Below, piece by piece: positions 1 to 9,914 of a stretch of DNA of 50,446 nt. Under the pieces are notes generated by a model. That model saw nothing but the letters and a program-made list of their open reading frames with translations. It did no database searches and was not told the DNA's origin. The stretch spans positions 109,885-160,330 of the forward strand of contig NZ_WVZN01000036.1 in assembly GCF_011772445.1 (NCBI RefSeq). The letters run 5' to 3'. The position numbers were made by a program, and so were the translations under genes. Position 1 is the stretch's first letter. Each line of letters begins with the position of its first letter. The stretch is from Hydrogenophaga sp. Lineage in GTDB: Bacteria; Pseudomonadota; Gammaproteobacteria; Burkholderiales; Burkholderiaceae_C.

Positions 1-774
1 CCCGACGACGCCCGGCCGGCCTTCCTGGAAATCCGCGCCGGTACGGGCGGCGACGAATCCGCCCTGTTCGCGGGCGATCTGGCGCGCATGTACACGCGCT
101 ACGCCGATCGCCAGGGCTGGCGCACGGAAATCATGAGCGAATCCCCCAGCGAACTGGGCGGCTACAAGGAATTGGTGCTGCGCATCGAAGGCGACGGCGC
201 CTACGGGCGGCTGCGCTTCGAATCCGGCGGTCACCGCGTGCAGCGCGTGCCGGCCACCGAGACGCAGGGCCGCATCCACACCAGCGCCGCCACCGTGGCC
301 GTGATGCCCGAGCCAGACGAGGCGGTGGCCATCGAGCTCAACCCTGCGGAACTGCGCATCGACACCTTCCGCGCCAGCGGCGCGGGGGGGCAGCACATCA
401 ACAAGACCGACTCGGCCGTGCGCGTGACGCACCTGCCCACGGGCATCACCGCCGAATGCCAGGACGGCCGCAGCCAGCACAGCAACAAGGCCAAGGCCCT
501 GCAGGTGCTGGCCGCGCGCCTGCGCGAGAAAGACCGGGCCGAGCGCGCGGCGAAGGAAGCCGCCACCCGCAAGGGCCTGATCGGCAGCGGCGACCGCAGC
601 GAGCGCATCCGCACCTACAACTTCCCGCAGGGCCGGCTCACCGATCACCGCATCAACCTCACGCTGTACCAGCTGGGCAGCGTGCTGGAAGGAGAGCTCG
701 ACGAGGTCGTACACGCTCTGCAGGTGGCGCGCGGCGCCGAGTTGCTGGCCGAACTGGAACAGGCGGCGGCATGA
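1..774 (+). CDS. prfA: Peptide chain release factor 1 (partial, N-terminus missing)
   Basis: RF1 recognises UAA and UAG in the ribosomal A site and triggers peptide release. The frame is open from base 1, so about 100 N-terminal residues lie outside the window and 257 residues are visible. The visible part starts inside domain 2 ([10 protein letters not shown]). It carries the PAT stop-codon recognition tripeptide (250-258) and the universal GGQ motif (385-393), whose Gln acts in the peptidyl-transferase centre. That Gln is the substrate of PrmC, encoded next on the same strand after a 61-nt gap. The PAT tripeptide separates RF1 from RF2, which has SPF. The C-terminal coiled region ends normally at a TGA. 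Confidence 0.98.
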   Translation, partial: PDDARPAFLEIRAGTGGDESALFAGDLARMYTRYADRQGWRTEIMSESPSELGGYKELVLRIEGDGAYGRLRFESGGHRVQRVPATETQGRIHTSAATVAVMPEPDEAVAIELNPAELRIDTFRASGAGGQHINKTDSAVRVTHLPTGITAECQDGRSQHSNKAKALQVLAARLREKDRAERAAKEAATRKGLIGSGDRSERIRTYNFPQGRLTDHRINLTLYQLGSVLEGELDEVVHALQVARGAELLAELEQAAA

Positions 775-804
775 GCGCCACCGGGCCGATCCCAAGCCGC
801 TCAG

Positions 805-826
805 CCCCGCGGCGCGCAGCGCGGGG
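805..826 (+). other. GC-rich hairpin just upstream of prmC
   Basis: Perfect 7-bp stem CCCCGCG/CGCGGGG with an 8-nt loop in the prfA-prmC gap. It ends 9 nt before the GTG start of prmC and includes the only purine-rich stretch that could serve as ribosome binding site. There is no T-run, so it is not a rho-independent terminator. A role in limiting prmC translation is inference. Confidence 0.45.
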
Positions 827-835
827 GATCATCCC

Positions 836-1669
836 GTGACCATTGCCGACACCTTGCGCGCCCTGGTGGCCAGCGGCGTGCCGCGCCTGGAGGCCCAGCA
901 GTTGCTTCTGCTGGCCCTGGGCCGCGACCCGCAGGCCCGCGCCTGGCTCGCGGCGCACGACGAACTCACGCTGGACGACAGCGCCCGCACCCGCCTGGCC
1001 GCGCTCGCCCGACGCCACCGCGACAGTGAGCCCATGGCCTACCTGCGCGGCGAGCAGGGCTTCCACGGCCTGGTGCTGCGGTCCGACCCCCGCGCTTTGG
1101 CGCCGCGCCCCGATACGGAAACCCTGGTGGACTGGGCGCTGGAACTGCTGGCCAGCCTGCCGCCCGACGCCCGGGCCATCGACCTGGGCACCGGCAGCGG
1201 CGCCATTGCCCTGGCGCTGATGAACGCCCGGCCCGGCTTGCGAATGACCGCCACCGACACCAGCGAGCCCGCGCTGACCCTGGCGCGCGAGAACGCCGAG
1301 CGCCTGGGCCTGCGACCCCGCTTCGCAGCCGGCCCGTGGCTCGCCGCCGTGCCCGGCGAGCGCTTCGATCTGATCCTGAGCAACCCGCCCTACATAGCCG
1401 CCGGTGACCCACACCTGACGGGCCTTCGCCACGAACCGCTGTCCGCCCTGGTCTCGGGCGTCGATGGCCTGGACGACATCCGCGCCATCGTGGAGCAGGC
1501 CACCCGCGCCCTGGCGCCGGGTGGCTGGCTGCTGCTCGAACACGGGCATGACCAAGCCGGTGCCGTGCAGGCCCTGCTGGGCGCCGCCGGTTTCGAGGCC
1601 GTGGGAGGCCGCACCGACCTGGCGGGCATCGTGCGCTGCAGCGGCGCCCGCTGGCCGTCGGCGCGATAA
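836..1669 (+). CDS. prmC: Peptide chain release factor N5-glutamine methyltransferase
   Basis: PrmC (HemK) methylates the Gln of the GGQ motif in release factors 1 and 2 using S-adenosylmethionine, which raises termination efficiency. The 277-residue protein has an N-terminal helical release-factor-binding domain. A Rossmann methyltransferase domain follows, with the SAM loop DLGTGSGAIAL near residue 116 and the catalytic NPPY tetrapeptide at residues 183-186. Length is normal. The start is a GTG; no ATG is available that would keep the N-terminal domain. The position directly after prfA is the classical arrangement, so enzyme and substrate are probably co-transcribed. Confidence 0.96.
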   Translation: MTIADTLRALVASGVPRLEAQQLLLLALGRDPQARAWLAAHDELTLDDSARTRLAALARRHRDSEPMAYLRGEQGFHGLVLRSDPRALAPRPDTETLVDWALELLASLPPDARAIDLGTGSGAIALALMNARPGLRMTATDTSEPALTLARENAERLGLRPRFAAGPWLAAVPGERFDLILSNPPYIAAGDPHLTGLRHEPLSALVSGVDGLDDIRAIVEQATRALAPGGWLLLEHGHDQAGAVQALLGAAGFEAVGGRTDLAGIVRCSGARWPSAR

Positions 1670-1711
1670 TTCCCTCCATTCCGGGGCCCACCCCGCCAGC
1701 AGGACCACGAC

Positions 1712-2035
1712 ATGAGCGACACCCAGACCCGCATCGACCAACTGGTCAAATCCCACGACATCGTGCTCTTCATGAAGGGCAGCGCCAGCTTTCCCATGTG
1801 CGGGTTTTCGGGCCGCGCCATCCAGATCCTCAAGGCCAGCGGTGTCGATCCCCGCAGCCTGTTCACCGTGAACGTGCTGGAAGACGACGCCATCCGCCAG
1901 GGCATCAAGGAATACAGCAACTGGCCGACCATTCCGCAGCTCTACGTCAAGGGCGAGTTCGTCGGCGGCTCGGACATCATGATGGAGATGTACCAGTCGG
2001 GCGAACTGCAGCAGGTACTCAGCGCGCAGAACTGA
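1712..2035 (+). CDS. grxD: Monothiol glutaredoxin, Grx4 type
   Basis: A 107-residue CGFS-type glutaredoxin. The active-site CGFS begins at Cys30 and is preceded by the family's typical FMKGS segment; downstream are the WPTIPQLYV and GGSDI glutathione-binding segments. Proteins of this class bind a [2Fe-2S] cluster as a glutathione-ligated dimer and hand it to target proteins, often with a BolA-family partner; one such partner (ibaG) lies at 42070-42315. The gene follows prmC by 42 nt and is closed by a strong terminator, so prfA-prmC-grxD may form one transcription unit. Confidence 0.96.
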   Translation: MSDTQTRIDQLVKSHDIVLFMKGSASFPMCGFSGRAIQILKASGVDPRSLFTVNVLEDDAIRQGIKEYSNWPTIPQLYVKGEFVGGSDIMMEMYQSGELQQVLSAQN

Positions 2036-2055
2036 ACCCCCATCCGCATCTCTTC

Positions 2056-2088
2056 CGAGGCCGCCCACCGGGCGGCCTCGTGCTTTTT
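2056..2088 (+). terminator. Rho-independent terminator after grxD
   Basis: Perfect 10-bp GC-rich stem (2056-2065 with 2071-2080; an extra C-G pair closes the loop to 3 nt), followed by TGCTTTTT. It lies 20 nt after the grxD stop and separates the prfA-prmC-grxD unit from the AAA+ ATPase gene. Confidence 0.9.
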
Positions 2089-2150
2089 GCACACTCCGCG
2101 CGAAAGTGAACTCCTGCGGGCCTTTTCCGGTCCTTATCAGCAGGTCAGAC

Positions 2151-2166
2151 GGGCACGCCACGTGCT
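2151..2166 (+). promoter_or_regulatory. Sigma-54-like -24/-12 element
   Basis: GGGCACG (2151-2157), four bases, then GTGCT (2162-2166). Against the RpoN consensus TGGCACG-N4-TTGC only the first T of each half differs. The invariant GG (2152-2153) and GC (2164-2165) have the exact 10-nt separation. Transcription would start near 2177 and give a leader of about 26 nt carrying the AAGGAG site at 2191-2196. This is a sequence match only. Confidence 0.45.
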
Positions 2167-2202
2167 TGAATGTCCCCACTGCCGCGTTCTAAGGAGAATT
2201 CC

Positions 2203-3210
2203 ATGAGCAGCTCACGCAGCCTGGTTGCCTCATCCCCTTTGGGTCTGCCCATCGCCCAGATGCGCAGCGTGTTCGACACGGACGAAGTCGAGCGCAAGCT
2301 GGCCAAGCTGCAGGCCAGTGGCAATGAGCGTGAACATGAAGGCCTGCGCAACACCTGGCAGCGCATGCTCGAACGCGGTTCACAGCGCTTCGCCGTGAAG
2401 CCCTCCGGCCTGCCCGACATGGCCCCTCTCTACGAACTGATGCCCAACTTCGGCGACGCGCTGGACGATGTGAAGCGCCACGTGGCGCTGAGCCAGGACA
2501 GCCGCGACAGCCTGGAGGTGACGCCCATGCTGCTGCTGGGCCCGCCCGGGGTTGGCAAGACCCACTTCGCGCGCCAGCTCGCCGAGTTGCTGGGCACCAG
2601 CATGAACCTGGTGCCCATGAGCAGCATGACGGCAGGCTGGCTGCTCTCGGGATCGTCCTCGCAATGGAAAGGTGCGCGCCCGGGCAAGGTGTTCGAGGCC
2701 CTGGTGGACGGCCAGTACGCCAATCCGGTGATCGTCGTGGACGAGATCGACAAGGCCAGCGGCGACGCGCAGTACGACCCGCTCGGTGCGCTTTACAGCC
2801 TGCTGGAGCACGACACGGCGCAGCACTTCGTCGACGAATTCGCCGAAGTGGCCATTGACGCCAGCCAGGTGATCTGGGTGACCACGGCCAACGACGAGCG
2901 CGCCATCCCCGAGCCCATCCTGAACCGCATGAACGTGTTCGAGATCCAGCCGCCCTCGCCCGAGGCGGCGCGCAAGATTGCCGCCAACCTGTACCGGGGC
3001 ATCCGCGGCGAGCACGACTGGGGCCAACGCTTCGACCCGGAGGTGCCCGCCGATGTGCTGGACATCCTCGGCGGCCTGCCGCCGCGAGAGATGCGCCGCG
3101 CCTTGGTCACGGCCTTCGGCAATGCGCGCTTGGACGATCGCTACCGCATGGAGCCCGAGGACCTGCCGCGCGGCGGTCCGGGGAAAGGCCGTATCGGCTT
3201 CCTTCAGTAA
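2203..3210 (+). CDS. Stand-alone AAA+ ATPase, Lon-like ATPase module without protease
   Basis: A 335-residue AAA+ ATPase. Walker A GPPGVGKT is at residues 113-120, Walker B VIVVDEID at 176-183, sensor 1 TTAND at 227-231 and a probable arginine finger in PILNRMN (Arg242). The ATPase core resembles that of Lon, but no Ser-Lys protease domain follows and the chain ends shortly after the small alpha domain. About 100 N-terminal residues precede the core and match nothing I recognise. The ATG at 2203 is chosen because AAGGAG sits 6 nt upstream; an in-frame ATG at 2170 has no ribosome binding site. The gene appears monocistronic, between a terminator and a convergent gene. It may remodel a protein substrate; the substrate is unknown. 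Confidence 0.85.
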   Translation: MSSSRSLVASSPLGLPIAQMRSVFDTDEVERKLAKLQASGNEREHEGLRNTWQRMLERGSQRFAVKPSGLPDMAPLYELMPNFGDALDDVKRHVALSQDSRDSLEVTPMLLLGPPGVGKTHFARQLAELLGTSMNLVPMSSMTAGWLLSGSSSQWKGARPGKVFEALVDGQYANPVIVVDEIDKASGDAQYDPLGALYSLLEHDTAQHFVDEFAEVAIDASQVIWVTTANDERAIPEPILNRMNVFEIQPPSPEAARKIAANLYRGIRGEHDWGQRFDPEVPADVLDILGGLPPREMRRALVTAFGNARLDDRYRMEPEDLPRGGPGKGRIGFLQ

Positions 3211-3216
3211 GGGCGC

Positions 3217-3843
3217 TCAGGCGTCGGGGTGCGCCCATTGGCGCGCCGCGGCCTGCACGGCGTTCGGGTACACGTCCTTGCCGCGGCTGCCGTTGTAGCG
3301 GCCCAGGGCCATGAAGGCGTTGCCGCGCTCGCGGTCGAGGTAGTGCCGCAGGATCACACAGCCGAAGCGCAGGTTGGTCTGCATGTGGAACAGGCCCCCC
3401 ACGTCGCCATCGCCGATGAGGCGAGCCCAGAACGGCATGATCTGCATGTAACCGCGCGCACCCACGCTGGAGATGGCGAACTTGCGAAAGCCGCTTTCCA
3501 CCTGGATCAGACCCAACACCATGGTGGTGTCCAGCCCCGCGCGGCGCGTTTCGTACCACACGGTCTGCAGAAATTCGATGCGGGTCTGGAAGTCGGGCTT
3601 GCGTCGGCGCAAGCGCTCACTGTTGGCGCCCAGCCAGCGCAGATAGGCCAGCCGGCGCTCGGTATCGGTGAACTCGGGAACGGGTGGCGAGCCATTGGCG
3701 ATCGCCGCGCTCAGCGCCGTGCGCACGGAGTCGGCCAGGGGTTCTTCCAGTTGACCCGCGCGCGCGGGCGGCAGCCAGACGTTGCCCGCCAGAGCGGCCA
3801 TGGCGGCCAGCCCTTGGCGTCGGGTCCAGCCGTCCATGCTCAT
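3217..3843 (-). CDS. Lytic transglycosylase, SLT-domain protein
   Basis: A protein of about 208 residues with a soluble lytic transglycosylase fold that cleaves the MurNAc-GlcNAc bond of peptidoglycan to form 1,6-anhydromuramic ends. The likely catalytic Glu lies in IQVESGF (about residue 116); the supporting motifs are RGYMQIMP and GRYNGS. The N-terminus has RRQG followed by a short hydrophobic stretch and ARAG, resembling a weak Tat-type or Sec signal, so export to the periplasm is likely. Its ATG overlaps the TGA of proS by 4 nt (ATGA), which implies translational coupling to a tRNA synthetase. Only 6 nt separate it from the convergent AAA+ gene. Confidence 0.9.
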   Translation of the reverse strand: MSMDGWTRRQGLAAMAALAGNVWLPPARAGQLEEPLADSVRTALSAAIANGSPPVPEFTDTERRLAYLRWLGANSERLRRRKPDFQTRIEFLQTVWYETRRAGLDTTMVLGLIQVESGFRKFAISSVGARGYMQIMPFWARLIGDGDVGGLFHMQTNLRFGCVILRHYLDRERGNAFMALGRYNGSRGKDVYPNAVQAAARQWAHPDA

Positions 3844-5585
3844 GCCGTGAGGCGGGCCTTCACGTGAGCCGCCACTTCCGCCAGCGGCACCGCCGTGGCC
3901 GCGCTGTCCCGCCGGTGCTGGTATTCGGCCTGACCGGCCTTCACGCCGCGGTCGCCGAGGGTGATGCGGTGGGGCACACCAATGAGCTCCCAGTCGGCGA
4001 ACATCGCTCCGGGTCGCTCTCCACGGTCATCCAGAATCACATCCACGCCCAGCTCCAACAACTCGGAGTAGAGATTCTCTGCGGCCGCCTTGACATCCGG
4101 ACTGCGGTCCATGCCGATCGGGCACACCACCACGGTGAACGGCGCGATGGCGTCTGGCCAGATGATGCCGCGCTCGTCGTGGTTCTGTTCGATGGCCGCT
4201 GCCGGCAGGCGCGTGATGCCGATGCCGTAGCAACCCATCTCGAAGTGCTTGGGCTTGCCGTCCTCGTCGAGGAAGGTGGCGTTCATCGAGCGGCTGTACT
4301 TGGTACCCAGGTAGAACACGTGACCGATCTCGATGCCGCGCTCGATGGCCAGCACGCCCTTGCCGTCGGGCGAGGCGTCGCCCTCGACGATGTTGCGCAG
4401 GTCGGCAACGCGCGTGGGCTCGGGCAGATCGCGGCCCCAGTTCACACCGGTCAGGTGCACGTCAAGCTCGTTGCCGCCGCAGATCCAGTCGGCCATGACG
4501 GCCACCTCGCGGTCCACCACCAATTCGACGGGCCGCTTGAGCCCGATGGGGCCCAGGTAGCCTGGCCGACAGCCGAAATGCGATTCGATCTCGGCCGTGG
4601 TGGCGAAGCGCCAGCCCTGGTCGAGTCCGGGCACCTTGCCCACCTTCACCTCGTTCATGTCGTGGTCGCCGCGCAGCAGCAGCAGCCAGACCTTCGAGGC
4701 CTTCACGGCGCCCGTTTCGTCGAGTTCGTCGGTGGCCAGCACCAGGGACTTGACGGTGGTGGCCAGCGGCACACCCAGCAGCTGCGCCACGTCGGCGCAG
4801 GTGGCCTTGCCCGGGGTGGGCGTGCGCGTGAGCGCGTTGGCCGGCGCGGGGCGCGGGCCCGGGGGCGCCAAGGCCTCGGCCTTTTCCATGTTGGCGGCGT
4901 AATCGCTCGTGGGGCAATAGACGATGGCGTCCTCGCCGGTGGCCGCGATCACCTGGAACTCTTCGCTCAGGTCGCCGCCAATGGCGCCGCTGTCAGCGGC
5001 GACCGCGCGGTACTTCAGGCCGAAACGGTCGAAGATGCGGCGGTAGGCCGAGGCCATCACCTGGTAGCTGGCCTTGGCAGTCGCCTCGTCGCGGTCGAAG
5101 CTGTAGGCGTCCTTCATGATGAACTCGCGACCACGCATCAGGCCGAAGCGCGGTCGGAGCTCGTCGCGGAATTTCGTCTGGATCTGGTACAGGTTGCGTG
5201 GTAGCTGCTTGTAGCTGCGCAACTCCTGGCGCGCGATGTCCGTCACCACCTCTTCGCTGGTGGGCTGCACGATGAAGTCACGATCGTGGCGATCCTTGAT
5301 GCGAAGCAACTCGGGGCCCATCTTTTCGAAGCGACCGCTTTCCTGCCAGAACTCGGCGGGTTGCACCACGGGCATGGTGAGTTCGACCGCGCCGGCGCGG
5401 TTCATCTCCTCGCGCACGATCTGCTCGACCTTGCGGATCACGCGCAGCCCCATGGGCATGTAGTTGTAGATGCCGGCCCCCAGCTTGCGGATCATGCCGG
5501 CGCGGGTCATGAGGCGGTGGCTCACCACCTCCGCGTCGGCGGGCGCTTCCTTGAGCGTGGTGATCAGGAACTGGCTGGCTTTCAT
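3840..5585 (-). CDS. proS: Prolyl-tRNA synthetase
   Basis: Class II synthetase charging tRNA-Pro in the cytoplasm. The 581 residues match the long bacterial type: class II motif 1 near residue 60, motif 2 ([20 protein letters not shown] region), an inserted editing domain in the middle that deacylates Ala-tRNA-Pro, motif 3 ([14 protein letters not shown]) and a C-terminal anticodon-binding domain. The ATG at 5585 is followed by the standard [15 protein letters not shown] start. It is divergent from rppH across a 167-nt gap. A tRNA-Pro gene lies elsewhere in the window (11092-11168). Confidence 0.98.
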   Translation of the reverse strand: MKASQFLITTLKEAPADAEVVSHRLMTRAGMIRKLGAGIYNYMPMGLRVIRKVEQIVREEMNRAGAVELTMPVVQPAEFWQESGRFEKMGPELLRIKDRHDRDFIVQPTSEEVVTDIARQELRSYKQLPRNLYQIQTKFRDELRPRFGLMRGREFIMKDAYSFDRDEATAKASYQVMASAYRRIFDRFGLKYRAVAADSGAIGGDLSEEFQVIAATGEDAIVYCPTSDYAANMEKAEALAPPGPRPAPANALTRTPTPGKATCADVAQLLGVPLATTVKSLVLATDELDETGAVKASKVWLLLLRGDHDMNEVKVGKVPGLDQGWRFATTAEIESHFGCRPGYLGPIGLKRPVELVVDREVAVMADWICGGNELDVHLTGVNWGRDLPEPTRVADLRNIVEGDASPDGKGVLAIERGIEIGHVFYLGTKYSRSMNATFLDEDGKPKHFEMGCYGIGITRLPAAAIEQNHDERGIIWPDAIAPFTVVVCPIGMDRSPDVKAAAENLYSELLELGVDVILDDRGERPGAMFADWELIGVPHRITLGDRGVKAGQAEYQHRRDSAATAVPLAEVAAHVKARLTA

Positions 5586-5718
5586 GAAGGGGCCTGCACC
5601 GGTGGTGCGCGAAAGGGGGGTCTGGAGGGGTGGCTCCGGCGCCGCTTGCGGGTATATCCCTAGGCGGGACGCGGGGCCGTGCGGTGTGCGATCACTTCGC
5701 TGGGCGCGGGGTGCGATG

Positions 5719-5724
5719 CATAAT
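5719..5724 (+). promoter_or_regulatory. Possible -10 box for rppH
   Basis: CATAAT (5 of 6 to TATAAT) in the proS-rppH divergent gap. The hexamer 17 nt upstream, TTCGCT, is a poor -35. Transcription starting near 5731 would leave a leader of about 22 nt containing GAGG ahead of the rppH ATG at 5753. Confidence 0.35.
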
Positions 5725-5752
5725 GGTCGCAGTTCAAAAATCGAGGTTGATT

Positions 5753-6406
5753 ATGCTTGACAGAGAGGGCTTTCGGCCCAATGTCGGCATCATTCTGCTC
5801 AACCAGAAAAACCAGGTGTTCTGGGGCAAGCGCATCCGCTCCCACTCCTGGCAGTTCCCGCAAGGCGGCATCGACCGCGGCGAAACGCCCGAGCAGGCGA
5901 TGTACCGGGAACTGCACGAGGAAGTGGGGCTGCGCCCTGAGCACGTGGCCATCGTGGCCCGCACGCGGGACTGGTTGCGCTATGAAGTGCCTGACCGCTT
6001 CATCCGGCGCGATGCGCGCGGCCACTACAAGGGGCAGAAGCAGATCTGGTATTTGTTGCGCCTGGTGGCGCAAGACTGGCACCTGAACCTGCGCGCCACG
6101 AACCACCCCGAATTCGACGCCTGGCGCTGGAACGACTATTGGGTCCCCCTGGACGTGGTCGTCGAATTCAAGCGGGGAGTCTACGAAATGGCGCTGACCG
6201 AATTGGCGCGCTACGTGCCGCGCCACGAAGGCCACCGCAACCGCTACCTGCGCAACCAGCAGGGTCGCGGTCCTCGTCCGGCCGACGGCGATCAGGGCCC
6301 GGACACCGTGCCATCGCCGCCGCCCGGCCTGGAGTTGCCGCCGGGGGCCAGCTTCGAGCCCGGGCCGCAACCGCTCAACAGCCCCCAGGGCGTCCCTTCC
6401 AAATGA
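5753..6406 (+). CDS. rppH: RNA pyrophosphohydrolase (Nudix)
   Basis: RppH removes pyrophosphate from the 5' triphosphate end of mRNAs and so starts RNase E-dependent decay. The Nudix box is at residues 38-60 ([21 protein letters not shown]) and fits GX5EX7REUXEEXGU. The ATG at 5753 gives the canonical [12 protein letters not shown] start with GAGG 6 nt upstream; the frame is open further 5' without a better start. At 217 residues it is longer than the roughly 176-residue E. coli enzyme because of a Pro/Gly-rich, probably disordered C-terminal tail after about residue 175. The stop overlaps the next start by 4 nt. Confidence 0.96.
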   Translation: MLDREGFRPNVGIILLNQKNQVFWGKRIRSHSWQFPQGGIDRGETPEQAMYRELHEEVGLRPEHVAIVARTRDWLRYEVPDRFIRRDARGHYKGQKQIWYLLRLVAQDWHLNLRATNHPEFDAWRWNDYWVPLDVVVEFKRGVYEMALTELARYVPRHEGHRNRYLRNQQGRGPRPADGDQGPDTVPSPPPGLELPPGASFEPGPQPLNSPQGVPSK

Positions 6407-6915
6407 ACAGCAGGTTCTTTCACGCGGCGGCTTGCGCCGCTGCGCTCGTCACCGTGCACGGCGCCGTCCGGGCCCAGTACCAGGAGCCGGAACCCTGGAA
6501 GGAAGCCGAGGTGGCTTTGCCGCAGCGCTTCAGCACCGAGAAACTGCTCACCGTCGACATCGAGGATCGCTCGTCCTTCGAATACGGCATCGATCCAGAC
6601 ACCCTGAGTGTGGGCACCGATGGCGTGGTGCGCTACGTCTTCGTTGCGCGCAGCCGCAGTGGGGCCGTCAACGTGCTTTACGAAGGCGTGCGCTGCGACG
6701 CCGCCGAGGTCAAGGTCTATGGCCGCTGGGACCCGGGCAGCGAACAATGGCGCACCAGTTCCACGGACGAGTGGCAAGCCATGGACACGCGAGGCAGCAC
6801 CCGCCGCGCGTTCAAACTCGCGCAAACCGGCTTGTGCGATGGGCGCGCGCCGAACGGATCCCCGCGCCAGATCCTCGACACGCTGCGCAACGGCCACTCG
6901 TACCGCTTGCGCTGA
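6403..6915 (+). CDS. CNP1-like family exported protein
   Basis: A 170-residue protein beginning with a Sec signal peptide ([20 protein letters not shown], cleavage probably after AVRA near residue 24). The mature part matches the CNP1-like family as I know it from betaproteobacteria ([11 protein letters not shown] near the start, [33 protein letters not shown]). The function is unknown; a periplasmic location is inferred. Two cysteines (YEGVRCD and TGLCDG) could form a disulfide. The ATG overlaps the rppH TGA (ATGA), so the two are translationally coupled. It converges on proB with 6 nt between them. Confidence 0.85.
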   Translation: MNSRFFHAAACAAALVTVHGAVRAQYQEPEPWKEAEVALPQRFSTEKLLTVDIEDRSSFEYGIDPDTLSVGTDGVVRYVFVARSRSGAVNVLYEGVRCDAAEVKVYGRWDPGSEQWRTSSTDEWQAMDTRGSTRRAFKLAQTGLCDGRAPNGSPRQILDTLRNGHSYRLR

Positions 6916-6921
6916 TGGTGC

Positions 6922-8079
6922 CTAGCCTCGGCTGAGCACCAGGTTGTCACGGTGGATCATCTCGGGCTCGGCCGTATAACCCAGCAAGCGCTCGAAATCA
7001 GCCGAGGACTTGCGGCACAGCAGTCGGGCCTCGGAGCTGGCGTAGTTCGCCAGACCTCGCGCCACTTCCTGCCCGCGCGCGTCACGCACCGAGATGACAT
7101 CGCCGCGCGAGAAGTCGCCCTCGACGCTCGTCATGCCGATGGGCAGCAGACTCTTGCCTTCTCCTGCGATCTTGGCCACGGCGCCGTCGTCCACCACCAC
7201 CGCGCCTCGCAGTTGCAGGTGATCGGAAATCCAGCGCTTGCGGGCCTGGTGCTTGGCCGTCTGTGCCACGAGCGCCGTGCCGATGGCCTCGCCCGCGCAC
7301 AGGCGCAGCAACACGTCCGGCTCACGCCCCCAGGCGATCACCGTTGACGCGCCGGACGCCGCCGCGCGCTTGGCCGCCAGGATCTTGGTGATCATGCCGC
7401 CCTTGCCGATGCCGCTGCCCGCCCCACCCGCCATGGCCTCCAGCGCGGCATCGCCCGCGCGCGCCACGTGCACGAAGCGTGCGGCAGGGTCACGCCGGGG
7501 ATCGGCCGTATAGAGGCCTTTCTGGTCGGTCAGGATGATCAACACGTCGGCCTCGACCAGATTGGCCACCAGCGCACCCAGGGTGTCGTTGTCGCCGAAC
7601 TTGATCTCGTCATTGACCACCGTGTCGTTCTCGTTGATCACGGGCACCACGCCCAATTGCAGCAGCGTGCGCAGAGTTGACCGGGCATTGAGGTAGCGCT
7701 CGCGGTCGGCTAGGTCGGCATGGGTCAGCAGCACCTGCGCGCTACCGACGCCGCAAGCGCGCAACTGCGTCTCGTACATCTGCACCAGGCCCATCTGCCC
7801 CACAGCGGCGGCGGCCTGCAGCTCGTTCACCTCGTGCGGCCGCCTGCTCCAGCCCAGCCGTTTCATGCCCTCCGCGATGGCGCCGCTGCTCACCATGATG
7901 AGTTCGCGCCCCTGTTGAACCAGCGCTGCGAGCTGCTGACTCCAGTGCCGGATGGCCTCTTCGTCGAGGCCGCGGCCCTCATTGGTCACCAGGCTGGAGC
8001 CGACCTTGACGACGATGCGACGCGCGTGGCGCAGGAGGTCGGCTGTCTCGGTGGCCGTGTTGTCGATGACCTGGCTCAT
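6922..8079 (-). CDS. proB: Glutamate 5-kinase
   Basis: First step of proline synthesis: ATP-dependent phosphorylation of glutamate to gamma-glutamyl phosphate, normally feedback-inhibited by proline. The 385 residues contain an amino acid kinase domain ([13 protein letters not shown] near residue 20, [14 protein letters not shown]-like GSGIGKGGM) and a C-terminal PUA domain (about 290-375). The partner proA is not in the window. It follows obgE by 18 nt and is probably the last gene of the rplU-rpmA-obgE-proB unit. Confidence 0.97.
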   Translation of the reverse strand: MSQVIDNTATETADLLRHARRIVVKVGSSLVTNEGRGLDEEAIRHWSQQLAALVQQGRELIMVSSGAIAEGMKRLGWSRRPHEVNELQAAAAVGQMGLVQMYETQLRACGVGSAQVLLTHADLADRERYLNARSTLRTLLQLGVVPVINENDTVVNDEIKFGDNDTLGALVANLVEADVLIILTDQKGLYTADPRRDPAARFVHVARAGDAALEAMAGGAGSGIGKGGMITKILAAKRAAASGASTVIAWGREPDVLLRLCAGEAIGTALVAQTAKHQARKRWISDHLQLRGAVVVDDGAVAKIAGEGKSLLPIGMTSVEGDFSRGDVISVRDARGQEVARGLANYASSEARLLCRKSSADFERLLGYTAEPEMIHRDNLVLSRG

Positions 8080-8097
8080 GGTGTCATTGGTATCGAA

Positions 8098-9180
<1,083 letters not shown>

Positions 9181-9195
9181 CTAGCCGAGGGCAAC

Positions 9196-9219
9196 AAAAA
9201 GGCCCGCATGCGCGGGCCT
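9196..9219 (-). terminator. Terminator between rpmA and obgE
   Basis: Reading the minus strand: 8-bp stem AGGCCCGC/GCGGGCCT class with loop GCAT (9200-9207 with 9212-9219), then TTTTTG. It lies 22 nt after the rpmA stop and 27 nt before the obgE start, so it works either as the operon terminator or as an attenuator that lowers obgE relative to the ribosomal proteins. Confidence 0.85.
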
Positions 9220-9241
9220 CTTGCGCGAGGATCGTGCGGGA

Positions 9242-9499
9242 TCAGGCCGGGGTGACGCTGACCACGTGGCGACCCAGGGCACCCTTCACCGCGAACTGCA
9301 CGTGGCCGTCTGCGGTGGCAAACAGGGTGTGGTCCTTGCCGACGCCCACATTAGTGCCGGGGTGGAACTTGGTACCGCGCTGACGCACGATGATCGAACC
9401 GGCCGACACCAGTTCGCCGCCGAACGCCTTCACGCCGAGCATCTTGGGCTTGGAGTCGCGCCCGTTGCGGGTAGAGCCGCCGCCTTTTTTCTGTGCCAT
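9242..9499 (-). CDS. rpmA: 50S ribosomal protein L27
   Basis: L27, 85 residues, sits near the peptidyl-transferase centre of the large subunit. The N-terminus [17 protein letters not shown] is the conserved flexible tail that reaches the P-site tRNA. There is no cleavable N-terminal extension of the Firmicutes type. It follows rplU by 11 nt in the usual rplU-rpmA pair. Confidence 0.98.
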   Translation of the reverse strand: MAQKKGGGSTRNGRDSKPKMLGVKAFGGELVSAGSIIVRQRGTKFHPGTNVGVGKDHTLFATADGHVQFAVKGALGRHVVSVTPA

Positions 9500-9510
9500 C
9501 TTGCTGCTCC

Positions 9511-9822
9511 TTAGCCCGAAATCGAGGCGATTTCGATTTCAGTGAAATTCTGCCGGTGACCCTGGCGCTTCTGGTAGTGCTTGCGACGGCGCATCTTGAA
9601 GATGCGCACTTTGTCGTGACGGCCGTGCGCCACCACCTTGACCGTGACCGATGCGCCGGAGACCAAGGGAGTGCCCACTTTCAGCTCGGTGCCGTTGCCG
9701 ACAGCCAGAACCTGATCGAACACGATCTCTTGGCCCACATCCGCAGCAATCTGTTCTACTTTGATTTTTTCGCCGGCAGCGACGCGATATTGCTTGCCAC
9801 CGGTTTTTATGACCGCGTACAT
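9511..9822 (-). CDS. rplU: 50S ribosomal protein L21
   Basis: L21, 103 residues, binds 23S rRNA in the large subunit. It starts [14 protein letters not shown] and contains the signature [14 protein letters not shown] near the C-terminus. The ATG is preceded by AAGAGG. A well-formed sigma-70 promoter lies about 90 nt upstream, making this the first gene of rplU-rpmA-obgE(-proB). Confidence 0.98.
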   Translation of the reverse strand: MYAVIKTGGKQYRVAAGEKIKVEQIAADVGQEIVFDQVLAVGNGTELKVGTPLVSGASVTVKVVAHGRHDKVRIFKMRRRKHYQKRQGHRQNFTEIEIASISG

Positions 9823-9914
9823 AGGAACCTCTTGAAGTTGGCCTCGCGGAAGCCGGACTTGACAGTCGGCGAACCCACAAGGCTATCGGCAGACGGATTT
9901 CCGCCGAACCGCGA

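Noticed and set aside
2170..2172. Upstream ATG as start of the AAA+ ATPase
   Set aside because: No ribosome binding site, and it lies upstream of the predicted transcription start of the sigma-54-like element; AAGGAG fits the ATG at 2203.
659..2179. 506-codon minus-strand frame across prfA-prmC-grxD
   Set aside because: It spans three real plus-strand genes and their gaps and has no recognisable domain; a product of high GC content.
3684..5204. 506-codon plus-strand frame opposite proS
   Set aside because: Antisense shadow of proS and the transglycosylase gene, no homology recognised.
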